The notes: generated from the sequence alone by a model not told the origin. Counted from the stretch's first letter, positions 1-6,878 are shown. The stretch is 27,778 nt of DNA from Clostridiales bacterium (GCA_019417795.1 DXUR01000007.1:1-27778); one strand, 5' to 3'. Made by a program: numbers and translations.

Positions 1-27
1 CATGTGGAGACGGTAGTTCTTTTGTCC
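1..27 (+). other. Candidate left attachment site (attL core) at the 3' end of native rlmD
   Basis: These bases encode the conserved HVETVVLLS end of the methyltransferase, after which the coding sequence departs from ordinary RlmD. If the element inserted here, the core repeat should lie in or near these bases and recur at the right end, which is outside the window. No second copy could be looked for, so this is inference only. Confidence 0.3.
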
Positions 28-351
28 CACAAAAAAGCCGACAGTTATATCCACATTGATGTGGAGTTTGGAGAGGGCGAGGGCAAGATTCCGGTAGATA
101 GTATTGCTAAAAGAGCCGAAGCGTACAAGCCCAAAGAAAAAGTGACCTACAAAATGATTAAGGAGTACATAGAAGCGAAATACGGCTTCAAGGTACATAC
201 CGCATATATCGCAGAGGTAAAGCGAAATTTGGGATTGCCGATGTATGATGCTCCTAACGCAGTAGAGGAATTGAAACAGCCGAGGAAGCATCCGACACCA
301 GAAAAGGTAGAAGCAATCAAAGATGCACTTCGTTATTTTGCAGTGATATAA
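1..351 (+). CDS. rlmD: C-terminal end of RlmD/RumA-type 23S rRNA (uracil-5-)-methyltransferase with element-associated tail (5' partial)
   Basis: The reading frame is open to the left edge; codons 1-3 read H and 4-6 V, giving HVETVVLLS. This matches the C-terminal strand of TrmA/RlmD-type uracil-C5 methyltransferases (E. coli RlmD ends near HLESMVLFS). The catalytic domains are therefore outside the window. In ordinary RlmD the protein ends just after this motif, but here about 105 more residues follow, with a conserved lysine-rich segment (KVTYKMIKEYIEAKYGFKV) and the ending PTPEKVEAIKDALRYFAVI. From memory, such tails occur on RumA proteins where conjugative elements have inserted, so the tail is probably supplied by the element. 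A GTG at position 4 could in principle start a free-standing tail protein, but no ribosome site is visible because the window begins there. The function of the tail is unknown. Confidence 0.75.
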   Translation, partial: HVETVVLLSHKKADSYIHIDVEFGEGEGKIPVDSIAKRAEAYKPKEKVTYKMIKEYIEAKYGFKVHTAYIAEVKRNLGLPMYDAPNAVEELKQPRKHPTPEKVEAIKDALRYFAVI

Positions 352-382
352 AACTTTACTTACAATCGAATATTTCTTACAT

Positions 383-420
383 AGCCGTTTATTCATTTAT
401 TTGAGTAAGCGGCTTTTTTC
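383..420 (+). terminator. Rho-independent terminator after rlmD
   Basis: A 12-bp stem (383-394 with 403-414, AGCCGTTTATTC against GAGTAAGCGGCT, two G-T pairs) with an 8-base loop is followed by six T at 414-419. It lies 31 bases after the rlmD stop and separates host-gene transcription from the element. Confidence 0.85.
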
Positions 421-451
421 ATCCCTATTTTTCGGAATAGGGATATTTTTT
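421..451 (+). terminator. Second hairpin with T-run just before parA
   Basis: A perfect 9-bp stem ATCCCTATT (421-429) / AATAGGGAT (436-444) with loop TTTCGG is followed by ATTTTTT. It directly abuts the first terminator and ends 4 bases before the parA ribosome site at 455-465. It may be a tandem terminator or a leader attenuator for parA, since no clear promoter is visible between the hairpins and parA. Confidence 0.6.
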
Positions 452-470
452 GTAGAAGGAGGAGGTTTAT

Positions 471-1292
471 TTGAACACACAGATCATCGCCATTGCCAAC
501 CAGAAAGGCGGCGTTGGCAAGACAACGACCTGTGCCAACTTGGGAATCGGGCTGGCGCAGGCCGGCAAGAAAGTCCTTCTGATCGACGGAGACCCACAAG
601 GGAGCCTGACAATCAGCCTGGGAAATCCGCAACCGGACAAGCTGCCCTTTACCTTGTCCGACGCTATGGGTCGAATCTTGATGGATGAGCCGCTCCGTCC
701 CGGCGAGGGTATCCTGCACCACTCAGAGGGCGTAGACCTGATGCCTGCGGACATCCAGTTATCCGGTATGGAGGTATCTCTGGTAAACGCCATGAGTCGT
801 GAGACTATCTTGCGGCAATATCTGGACACGCTGAAGGGGCAATACTCCCATATCCTCATCGACTGCCAGCCCTCCCTGGGTATGCTCACAGTCAACGCAC
901 TGGCAGCTGCCAACAGGATCATAATTCCCGTTCAGGCGGAGTATCTGCCCGCCAAAGGGTTGGAACAGCTGCTCTCCACGGTAAACAAGGTAAAGCGGCA
1001 GATCAACCCCAAGCTCCAGATAGACGGTATCCTGCTGACGATGGTGGACAGCCGAACCAACTTTGCCAAAGAGATCTCCGCGCTCCTGCGTGAGACCTAT
1101 GGTAGCAAGATCAAAGTATTCGGCACAGAGATTCCCCATTCTGTCCGGGCAAAGGAAATCAGCGCCGAGGGAAAAAGTATTTTTGCCCATGACCCTGGCG
1201 GCAAGGTGGCAGAGGGGTATCGAAATCTGACGAAGGAGGTGTTGAAACTTGAAAAGCAGCGCGAAAAAAATAGAGCTGGCCTCGGTAGATGA
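471..1292 (+). CDS. parA: ParA-family partition ATPase
   Basis: A cytoplasmic ATPase of 273 residues that, with ParB, should segregate the excised circular element. The deviant Walker A motif KGGVGKT is at residues 12-18 (signature lysine K12), and the Walker A' region LLIDGDPQGS has D39 and D41. Length is typical of ParA/Soj. Translation starts at TTG 471, preceded by the strong ribosome site GAAGGAGGAGG at 455-465 with 5-base spacing. The 3' end overlaps parB by 44 bases in another frame, implying translational coupling. It is the first gene after the tandem hairpins, so it heads the maintenance block. The family assignment is secure; the role in segregation of an ICE rather than a plasmid is inferred from context. 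Confidence 0.95.
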   Translation: MNTQIIAIANQKGGVGKTTTCANLGIGLAQAGKKVLLIDGDPQGSLTISLGNPQPDKLPFTLSDAMGRILMDEPLRPGEGILHHSEGVDLMPADIQLSGMEVSLVNAMSRETILRQYLDTLKGQYSHILIDCQPSLGMLTVNALAAANRIIIPVQAEYLPAKGLEQLLSTVNKVKRQINPKLQIDGILLTMVDSRTNFAKEISALLRETYGSKIKVFGTEIPHSVRAKEISAEGKSIFAHDPGGKVAEGYRNLTKEVLKLEKQREKNRAGLGR

Positions 1293-2178
1293 TCTGTTCT
1301 CCACCGAAGAAGGCCGTCAGGATGCAAAGCTGGAAAAGATTCAGGAGATTCCGCTGTCTGAACTGCATCGCTTTACGAACCACCCATTCAAAGTCAAGGA
1401 TGACGAAGCCATGATGGAGACCGCTGACAGTATCAAGCAGTATGGCGTTCTGGTTCCGGCGATTGCTCGACCGGACCCGGAGGGCGGTTATGAGCTGGTA
1501 GCCGGACACAGGCGGCACAGAGCCAGTGAGCTGGCAGAAAAGGAGACCATGCCGGTCATTGTTCGGGATTTGGATGATGATGCCGCCACGATCATTATGG
1601 TTGACAGCAACTTGCAGCGAGAAAGCTTGCTCCCAAGTGAAAGAGCCTTTGCCTACAAGATGAAGCTGGATGCCATGAAAAGACAGGCTGGCAGACCGAG
1701 TAAAGAAAATGTGTCCCAAGTTGGGACACAAAAGCGATCAGACCAGTTGCTTGCTGAACAGGTGGGGCAAAGTCGAAATCAAATTCAGCGCTATATCCGT
1801 CTGACAGAGTTGATTCCTGAATTGATGGATATGGTGGATGAAAAGAAGATTGCCCTGAACCCTGCCTATGAGCTGTCCTTTCTCAAAAAGGAAGAACAGG
1901 TAGACCTGCTGGACGCGATGGACAGCGAACAGGCTACCCCTTCTCTTTCTCAAGCCCAGCGGCTCAAGAAATACAGTCAGGAGGGGCATCTGACCCTCGA
2001 TATGATGCGTGTCATCATGGGTGAGGAAAAGAAAAGCGATCTGGACCGAGTGACATTTACCTCTGACACCTTGCGGAAGTATTTCCCTAAAAGCTATACG
2101 CCCCAGCGGATGCAGGAAACTATTATCAAGCTGCTGGAACAGTGGCAGAAAAAACGCCAGAGAGATCAGGAACGATGA
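1249..2178 (+). CDS. parB: ParB/RepB/Spo0J-family partition protein
   Basis: A site-specific DNA-binding partner of ParA, 309 residues. The ParB nuclease-like/CTPase domain spans roughly residues 30-130 and contains GHRRHRA at 86-92 (the GERRxRA CTP-binding box) and NLQRESLLPSERA after 120. A KorB-like helix-turn-helix follows at about 163-186 (RSDQLLAEQVGQSRNQIQRY), and the C-terminal part is charged and probably dimerises. Start is TTG 1249: an in-frame TGA at 1243-1245 excludes anything earlier, and GAAGGAGG at 1232-1239 gives a 9-base spacing. The gene starts inside parA. A 21-base palindrome resembling parS lies within the coding sequence at 1710-1730, reminiscent of the parS inside Bacillus spo0J. 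Confidence 0.95.
   Translation: MKSSAKKIELASVDDLFSTEEGRQDAKLEKIQEIPLSELHRFTNHPFKVKDDEAMMETADSIKQYGVLVPAIARPDPEGGYELVAGHRRHRASELAEKETMPVIVRDLDDDAATIIMVDSNLQRESLLPSERAFAYKMKLDAMKRQAGRPSKENVSQVGTQKRSDQLLAEQVGQSRNQIQRYIRLTELIPELMDMVDEKKIALNPAYELSFLKKEEQVDLLDAMDSEQATPSLSQAQRLKKYSQEGHLTLDMMRVIMGEEKKSDLDRVTFTSDTLRKYFPKSYTPQRMQETIIKLLEQWQKKRQRDQER
1710..1730. promoter_or_regulatory. parS-like perfect palindrome inside parB
   Basis: Two 10-base arms, TGTGTCCCAA and TTGGGACACA, flank a single central G. The inner half-site TGTCCCA resembles the chromosomal parS half-site TGTTCCA/TGTTTCA, but the centre is one base longer. It encodes ParB residues just before the helix-turn-helix. It is a candidate ParB loading site; the match could also be a by-product of the conserved SQVGT peptide. 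Confidence 0.4.
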
Positions 2179-2190
2179 AAGGAGCCGCCT

Positions 2191-2466
2191 ATGAGGGATA
2201 TTTCAGCCCGCGAGCTGAAAGGACACAACATTCTTGCCGTGGAGCGTTTTCAGGATAACACCCGCTGGATGATTGAGTTTTCCGTCCTGCGTCCCAGCAC
2301 AGCTTACGGTAGCCCCGGAGAGGAAATACGACTGTTTTTGACTGAGGACAGGTATCAGGCCGCCCTGCAAAGCCAGCAGCGTCGGGAGATCAAGATCAAG
2401 CGTTACGCTCGTGTGATTGAGGGACATATCCTCGATTTCAAACCGGGAAAACGCCGCCGCTCATAA
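2191..2466 (+). CDS. Small conserved ICE protein, paralogue of the 4030-4341 product
   Basis: A 91-residue soluble basic protein not matched to a named domain. Start ATG 2191 follows GAAAGGAGCC at 2175-2184, 12 bases after the parB stop, so it is probably co-transcribed with parB. The core (RFQDNTRWMIEFSVL, then GEEIRLFLTEDRYQAALQSQ and IKIKRYARVIEGHI) aligns with the 4030-4341 protein (RFAEDTRHMIIFDVL, GERTRLFLSDTGYEKALDSQ, IKILSHAKVRQGNL), so the two are paralogues within one element. The pattern suggests a small alpha/beta domain. The C-terminus KPGKRRRS is strongly basic and could touch nucleic acid. No function is known to me. Confidence 0.8.
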   Translation: MRDISARELKGHNILAVERFQDNTRWMIEFSVLRPSTAYGSPGEEIRLFLTEDRYQAALQSQQRREIKIKRYARVIEGHILDFKPGKRRRS

Positions 2467-2495
2467 ACCCATACAACGAAAGGAAAGGAATGACT

Positions 2496-2681
2496 ATGTG
2501 TACGGTAAAGGAAATTCAAGAAGCAATCCGGGAAGATTGCAAATCTCAGCATGACATGGATACAACGGATATTGACCGCGTGATGCAAACACTTCCTTTC
2601 GCCCAGGAGGAGCCATTTACAGAGGCGCGTCTTCAAAAGCCGCTGTTTTGGTTTTATGCAAGAAAATTTGAAAAGTGTTGA
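2496..2681 (+). CDS. Small hypothetical protein
   Basis: A 61-residue protein beginning MCTVKEIQEAIREDC and ending FWFYARKFEKC, with no recognised domain. Two in-frame ATG codons exist, 2490 and 2496. The ribosome site AAAGGAAAGGA (2480-2490) overlaps the first, so 2496, with about 6 bases of spacing, is preferred. The predicted structure is mostly helical with an aromatic-rich C-terminus. The terminator at 2684-2718 begins three bases after its stop, so this gene ends the parA-parB transcript. Its position after the partition genes suggests a regulatory or maintenance role, but nothing in the sequence proves that. Confidence 0.6.
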   Translation: MCTVKEIQEAIREDCKSQHDMDTTDIDRVMQTLPFAQEEPFTEARLQKPLFWFYARKFEKC

Positions 2682-2683
2682 AC

Positions 2684-2718
2684 ACCGCAATTCTTTGGAA
2701 TGAGGATTGCGGTTTTTT
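2684..2718 (+). terminator. Rho-independent terminator ending the parAB transcript
   Basis: An 11-bp stem (ACCGCAATTCT at 2684-2694 with AGGATTGCGGT at 2703-2713, one T-G pair), an 8-base loop, and six T at 2713-2718. It separates the partition block from the DUF6017 gene, which must then have its own promoter or receive read-through. Confidence 0.85.
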
Positions 2719-2747
2719 GTACCCAAAATTCGGAAGGAGTGAGGTCG

Positions 2748-3626
2748 ATGGCCGTTTTTCGCATTGAACGGACCCGTGATTATACCGTGATGAGCAATCA
2801 TCATTTACGAAATGCAAATCTGTCGTTAAAAGCCAAGGGGCTGCTTTCCATGATGCTGTCTTTGCCAGAGGACTGGAATTACACCACCCGTGGTCTTGCA
2901 AAGATTTGTAAGGAGGGCGTGGATGCCATAGGCGCTGCGTTGCGGGAATTGGAGGCTGCCGGTTACATTGTGCGGCACAAACTGCGTGACCGCCAGGGAC
3001 GCATCAGTGATACGGAGTATGTCATATATGAGCAGCCACAGCCGAAGAACCCGGATACGCCCCAGCCGGATATGGCTTCACCAGATACGGAAAACCCGGA
3101 TATGGTAAAACCGGATACGGAAAAGCCCGCAGAATTAAATATAGAGAAATCAAATACAGAAAAAACAATTACTTATGGATCAAGTACCGATTCTATTCCC
3201 TTCCGGGAGGCAGCGGCAGCACAGCTGCCGGAACGGAAAGGAAGGGATGCGATGTCTGTCTCAGAGATGGAAAGTTATCGGGATTTGATTCTGGAGAACA
3301 TCGAGTATGACCACCTGTGCCGGGAGTTTACCACCTACCGGGAGGACCTGGACGAGATTGTGGAGCTGATGGTGGAGACCGTCTGCGCCAAGCGGAAAAC
3401 CACCCGGATCGCTGGCAGCGACTTCCCCCATGAGGTGGTCCGCTCCCGTTTTTTGAAGCTGGATTGCTCCCACATCGAGTTTGTCATGGAATGCCTGCGG
3501 AACAATACCACCGAAATCCGCAACATGAAGCAGTATCTGCTTGCGGTGCTGTTTAATGCGCCGACCACGATCAGCAACCACTACACCGCACAAGTTAACC
3601 ACGATATGTACGCAGGCGGCTGGTAA
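2748..3626 (+). CDS. Winged-helix DUF6017 protein (replication-initiator-like)
   Basis: A 292-residue protein in three parts. Residues 1-100 form a winged helix of the kind in DnaD-like and RepA_N initiators (LSLKAKGLLSMMLSLPEDWNYTTRGLAKICKEG, then a wing near RQGRISDTEYV). Residues 102-126 are five pentapeptide repeats. From about 165 to the end is the DUF6017 domain, helical and ending NHYTAQVNHDMYAGGW. Start is ATG 2748, with GGAAGGAGTG at 2732-2741; an in-frame ATG at 2700 lies inside the terminator and is rejected. The family is a standard neighbour of parAB in Tn1549 elements and is often annotated as replication initiator A, so a role in copying the circular form is plausible but unproven. 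Third-position GC rises sharply near 3295, between linker and C-terminal domain. Confidence 0.85.
   Translation: MAVFRIERTRDYTVMSNHHLRNANLSLKAKGLLSMMLSLPEDWNYTTRGLAKICKEGVDAIGAALRELEAAGYIVRHKLRDRQGRISDTEYVIYEQPQPKNPDTPQPDMASPDTENPDMVKPDTEKPAELNIEKSNTEKTITYGSSTDSIPFREAAAAQLPERKGRDAMSVSEMESYRDLILENIEYDHLCREFTTYREDLDEIVELMVETVCAKRKTTRIAGSDFPHEVVRSRFLKLDCSHIEFVMECLRNNTTEIRNMKQYLLAVLFNAPTTISNHYTAQVNHDMYAGGW
3051..3125 (+). repeat. Five tandem 15-base repeats encoding PDxxx pentapeptides
   Basis: Period is exactly 15 bases, consensus about CCGGATAYGGNAAAN, units starting at 3051, 3066, 3081, 3096 and 3111. They encode PDTPQ, PDMAS, PDTEN, PDMVK and PDTEK in the linker of the DUF6017 protein. T and M alternate at the third residue, suggesting a 30-base higher-order unit. 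Confidence 0.9.
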
Positions 3627-3639
3627 ACAGCCGCTTTTC
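3614..3639 (+). terminator. Hairpin spanning the DUF6017 stop codon
   Basis: Stem GCGGCTG (3616-3622) / CAGCCGC (3628-3634) with loop GTAAA that contains the TAA stop, followed by TTTT. An outer A-T and a G-T pair can extend it. The T-run is short, so it may be a weak or partial terminator. Confidence 0.5.
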
Positions 3640-3674
3640 TGCTGCCCGAAAACACCGGGAGAAAGGATTTTGCC

Positions 3675-4037
3675 ATGAAACGACCTCTTGCCTACATTAC
3701 GGCTCCCTGGAGCAACAGCCAGTATGAGAACGCCGAGAACGCTGCGGCCTACTGCCGTCAGGTGTACGATGCCGGGTATTCGCCCATCTGCCCGGTGCTG
3801 TTCCTGCCTACCTTCCTCAAAGACGAGATTCCCCAGGAACACAAGGACGGGCTGGATATGGCGCGGGACTACCTGCGCCGGTCCCATGTGCTGGTGGTCT
3901 GCGGCCACGGCATCGACGAGACCGTGAAGAATGACATTGCCACCGCCGAGCGCCTGCGGATCACCGCCACCACCCTGGACGGTATCCTGGCCGTGAAGGG
4001 CCAGGGACGCGGGAAAGGAGGTGCACGCCATGTCTGA
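3675..4037 (+). CDS. DUF7768 (DUF4406-like) protein
   Basis: A 120-residue soluble protein. The N-terminus reads KRPLAYITAPWSNSQYENAENAAAYCRQVYDAGYSPICPVLFLPTFL, followed by a strand-loop segment SHVLVVCGHGIDETVKNDI. This is the pattern of the nucleoside 2-deoxyribosyltransferase-like fold (DUF4406/DUF7768), but catalytic activity cannot be asserted. Start ATG 3675 follows GAGAAAGGA at 3659-3667. The 3' end overlaps the next gene by 8 bases, implying coupling. Third codon positions are markedly richer in G and C than in the following gene, matching the C-terminal part of DUF6017 upstream, which suggests the two were acquired together. This is a common accessory of Tn1549 elements; its role is unknown. 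Confidence 0.8.
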   Translation: MKRPLAYITAPWSNSQYENAENAAAYCRQVYDAGYSPICPVLFLPTFLKDEIPQEHKDGLDMARDYLRRSHVLVVCGHGIDETVKNDIATAERLRITATTLDGILAVKGQGRGKGGARHV

Positions 4038-4341
4038 GGGAAAGACCATAGGGCAGCTGATGGAAGAAATGCGGGTAAAGGCAGGAGCGCAGAATTATCA
4101 CGGTCATGGATATATGGATCTCCAGCGTTTTGCGGAGGACACCCGGCACATGATTATTTTTGATGTGCTGACGAACGATTCCCCTGTTGGCTGGAAAGGC
4201 GAACGAACCCGCCTGTTCCTGTCGGATACCGGTTATGAAAAAGCACTGGATAGTCAGGAAAAGGGGCAGATTAAGATTTTGAGCCACGCAAAGGTACGTC
4301 AGGGCAATCTGCACTATGACCGTTCTGACCAGTTACGCTAA
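4030..4341 (+). CDS. Small conserved ICE protein, paralogue of the 2191-2466 product
   Basis: A 103-residue protein beginning MSEGKTIGQLMEEMRVKAG. A GTG at 4021 is in frame, but ATG 4030 is preferred because AAGGAGGTG (4015-4023) lies 7 bases before it. After an N-terminal helix of about 25 residues, the core (LQRFAEDTRHMIIFDVL, GERTRLFLSDTGYEKALDSQEKGQIKI) matches the product of 2191-2466, which lacks the helix. It overlaps DUF7768 by 8 bases. The two copies flank the DUF6017/DUF7768 block. No named domain was recognised; the duplication suggests the family matters to element biology, perhaps as small regulators, but this is speculation. Confidence 0.8.
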   Translation: MSEGKTIGQLMEEMRVKAGAQNYHGHGYMDLQRFAEDTRHMIIFDVLTNDSPVGWKGERTRLFLSDTGYEKALDSQEKGQIKILSHAKVRQGNLHYDRSDQLR

Positions 4342-4351
4342 GGAGGGCGGT

Positions 4352-4393
4352 ATGAAGCGTTATCTTCTGCGGCGGCTGGTGGTTCCGCCTTAG
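4352..4393 (+). CDS. Possible 13-residue leader peptide
   Basis: ATG 4352 follows the strong ribosome site AAGGAGGGCGG (4340-4350) and reads MKRYLLRRLVVPP then TAG. The site begins within the previous stop codon. It could be a translated leader coupling 4030-4341 to pcfB, or a decayed remnant. Only the ribosome site and the basic-hydrophobic composition support it. Confidence 0.25.
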   Translation: MKRYLLRRLVVPP

Positions 4394-4439
4394 CAAAAAA
4401 AGAGATTCCCTGCAAACTTCGTGGAAAGGAGGCGAGAAA

Positions 4440-4940
4440 ATGCAGGAAGAAGTGGAAAACAGAACTTTGACGCTGGTTGTCAGTGGAACAAAGTTTACCG
4501 GCAGAATGTTTAAGGCTGCCATAAGCAAGTACATGGCACATCGCAAGGAAAAGAAGCTGGAAAAACAGAGAAGCCGTGATGCGCCGGTTGTTCCGCATGG
4601 AAAACAGACTGTGAAGCAGCTTGTCGGGCAGAATCAGGGAATATCCAACATTGAGATCACAGACCCCTCTATCAAGGAGTTTGAGAAAATCGCCCGGAAA
4701 TATGGTGTGGATTATGCGGTGAAAAAGGACCGCAGCAGTTCTCCGCCAAAGTACCTGATTTTTTTCAAAGGCCGTGATGCAGATGCTCTGACAGCAGCTT
4801 TTACAGAGTACACCAACAAAAAGGTCAAAAAGGCAACGAAAACAGAGCGCCCGTCCGTACTGGCAAAACTTAACCAGTTCAAAGAGATGGTTAAAAATGC
4901 TGTGGTGGATCGCACCAAGCGAAAGGAGCTGGAACGATGA
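4440..4940 (+). CDS. pcfB: PcfB-family (DUF3801) coupling-protein partner
   Basis: A 166-residue basic cytoplasmic protein of the PcfB/DUF3801 family, found next to the coupling ATPase in pCF10 and Tn1549-like elements. The N-terminal half (SGTKFTGRMFKAAISKYMAHRK) is typical, followed by GKQTVKQLVGQNQGISNIEI and the core DPSIKEFEKIARKYGVDYAVKKDRSSSPPKYLIFFKGRDADALTAAFTEY. The C-terminal tail is lysine-rich. Start ATG 4440 follows GGAAAGGAGG (4422-4431). The end overlaps virD4 by 4 bases (ATGA). By analogy it helps present the relaxosome to VirD4; the molecular role is not shown by the sequence. Confidence 0.9.
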   Translation: MQEEVENRTLTLVVSGTKFTGRMFKAAISKYMAHRKEKKLEKQRSRDAPVVPHGKQTVKQLVGQNQGISNIEITDPSIKEFEKIARKYGVDYAVKKDRSSSPPKYLIFFKGRDADALTAAFTEYTNKKVKKATKTERPSVLAKLNQFKEMVKNAVVDRTKRKELER

Positions 4941-6766
4941 AAAAGACATTGGACATCAAAAAGCTCGTTTTGCTGAATATGCCGTATATCCTGCTGGGGC
5001 TGTTTGCTACCAATTTTGGAGAGGCATGGCGAATGGCACAAGGGGCGGATGCTTCAGAAAAGTTTCTTTCGCTGGTTGCGGTTCTGCCTGGGGCGCTGCA
5101 AAGTTTCTGGCCAAGCCTGCATCCATTGGACTTGTTGGTAGGGCTGTGCTGCGGTGCTGGTCTGAGGCTGGCGGTGTATCTTAAAAGCAAGAACGCCAAG
5201 AAATATCGACATGGTTTGGAATATGGTTCGGCCCGCTGGGGAACCCGTGAGGATATTGCACCTTACGTTGATCCTGTATTTCAGAACAATGTGATTCTGA
5301 CGAAAACGGAGAGCCTGACCATGAACAGCCGCCCCAAGGACCCAAAGACCGCCAGAAACAAAAATGTACTGGTGATTGGCGGCTCCGGTTCCGGTAAGAC
5401 CCGATTCTGGCTGAAACCGAATCTGATGCAGATGCACAGCTCCTATGTTGTGACGGACCCGAAGGGAACAATTCTGGTGGAGTGCGGAAAAATGCTCCAA
5501 AGGGGTGCGCCCAAGCTGGGGAAGGACGGAAAGCCCATGAAGGATAAGCACGGCAAGGTCATTTATGAGCCGTACCGAATCAAGGTCCTAAATACCATCA
5601 ACTTCAAGAAGTCCATGCACTATAACCCTTTCGCCTACATCCATAGCGAAAAGGACATCTTGAAGCTGGTAACAACGCTCATCGCCAACACTAAAGGCGA
5701 AGGCAAGGCCGGAGACGATTTCTGGGTAAAAGCAGAAACCTTGTTGTACTGCGCGCTTATTGGCTATATCCATTATGAGGCTCCGGTGGAGGAGCAGAAC
5801 TTCTCCACCCTCATTGAGTTCATCAACGCCATGGAGGTCCGGGAGGATGACGAGGAGTTCAAAAACCCCGTGGACCTGATGTTTGATGCACTGGAATCGG
5901 AAAAGCCAAACCACTTCGCAGTGCGGCAGTATAAGAAATATAAGCTGGCAGCCGGCAAAACCGCTAAGTCGATTTTGATTTCCTGCGGTGCGCGTCTTGC
6001 CGTATTTGATATTGCGGAGCTGCGCGAGGTTACATCCTACGATGAGTTGGAACTGGATACGCTGGGAGACAGAAAAACGGCTCTGTTTCTGATCATGAGC
6101 GATACGGATGACAGTTTTAACTTTCTCATTTCCATGTGCTACACCCAGTTGTTCAACCTGCTTTGTGAAAAGGCCGATGATGTGTACGGAGGCAGGCTTC
6201 CGGTTCATGTGCGCTGTTTGATTGATGAGTGTGCTAACATCGGGCAGATTCCGAAACTGGAAAAGCTGGTGGCCACCATCCGAAGCCGTGAGATCTCTGC
6301 CTGTCTGGTGTTGCAGGCACAGAGTCAGCTCAAGGCGATCTATAAGGATAACGCAGATACCATCATCGGTAACATGGATACATCCATCTTCCTGGGCGGT
6401 AAAGAGCCGACTACCCTCAAAGAGCTGGCTGCCGTGCTGGGCAAGGAAACCATCGACACCTACAACACCGGAGAGAGCCGTGGGAGGGAAACCTCCCATT
6501 CACTCAACTATCAAAAATTGGGGAAAGAGCTGATGAGCCAGGATGAGCTTGCTGTTATGGATGGAGGCAAGTGTATCCTCCAGCTGCGCGGTGTGCGTCC
6601 TTTCCTTTCGGATAAGTACGACATCACCAAGCACCCCAATTTCAAGTACACTGCCGACGCGGATGACAAGAACGCTTTTGATATTGAAGCATTCTTGTCC
6701 GCAAGGCTGAAACTCAAGCCCAATGAGGTCTGCGATGTATATGAAGTAGACACAAAGGGCGCTTAA
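4937..6766 (+). CDS. virD4: VirD4/TraG-type type IV coupling ATPase
   Basis: The coupling protein that feeds relaxase-bound DNA to the channel, 609 residues. Two N-terminal membrane segments lie at about 10-30 and 38-80. The motor domain has Walker A GGSGSGKT at 148-155, followed by the family signature VVTDPKGTILVECGKML. Walker B is LIDECANIG from 428, with the catalytic pair D430-E431. The all-alpha substrate-recognition domain includes about residues 266-357 (ALIGYIHYEAPVEEQNF and following), a stretch with a second copy in the protein at 14316-15008. The gene overlaps pcfB by ATGA. A 220-base untranslated region follows before maff2. The protein is full-length with all key motifs intact. 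Confidence 0.97.
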   Translation: MKKTLDIKKLVLLNMPYILLGLFATNFGEAWRMAQGADASEKFLSLVAVLPGALQSFWPSLHPLDLLVGLCCGAGLRLAVYLKSKNAKKYRHGLEYGSARWGTREDIAPYVDPVFQNNVILTKTESLTMNSRPKDPKTARNKNVLVIGGSGSGKTRFWLKPNLMQMHSSYVVTDPKGTILVECGKMLQRGAPKLGKDGKPMKDKHGKVIYEPYRIKVLNTINFKKSMHYNPFAYIHSEKDILKLVTTLIANTKGEGKAGDDFWVKAETLLYCALIGYIHYEAPVEEQNFSTLIEFINAMEVREDDEEFKNPVDLMFDALESEKPNHFAVRQYKKYKLAAGKTAKSILISCGARLAVFDIAELREVTSYDELELDTLGDRKTALFLIMSDTDDSFNFLISMCYTQLFNLLCEKADDVYGGRLPVHVRCLIDECANIGQIPKLEKLVATIRSREISACLVLQAQSQLKAIYKDNADTIIGNMDTSIFLGGKEPTTLKELAAVLGKETIDTYNTGESRGRETSHSLNYQKLGKELMSQDELAVMDGGKCILQLRGVRPFLSDKYDITKHPNFKYTADADDKNAFDIEAFLSARLKLKPNEVCDVYEVDTKGA

Positions 6767-6878
6767 TTTCGTTCCGCTTTAGAAGGGAGTGATCTTATCT
6801 ATTCGCCGCACCTGCCCTCTATGGGCCATTGGCGTACAAAGCGGACAATCGCAAGAAAAAATAATGAAAAAGGAGGAC

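Noticed and set aside
355..382. Possible promoter before parA (TTTACT, 16 bases, TTACAT)
   Set aside because: The -10 match is poor and the two terminator hairpins lie downstream of it; not enough to call.
2700..2747. Earlier ATG at 2700 for the DUF6017 gene
   Set aside because: It lies inside the terminator hairpin and has no ribosome site; ATG 2748 has GGAAGGAGTG and the expected N-terminus.
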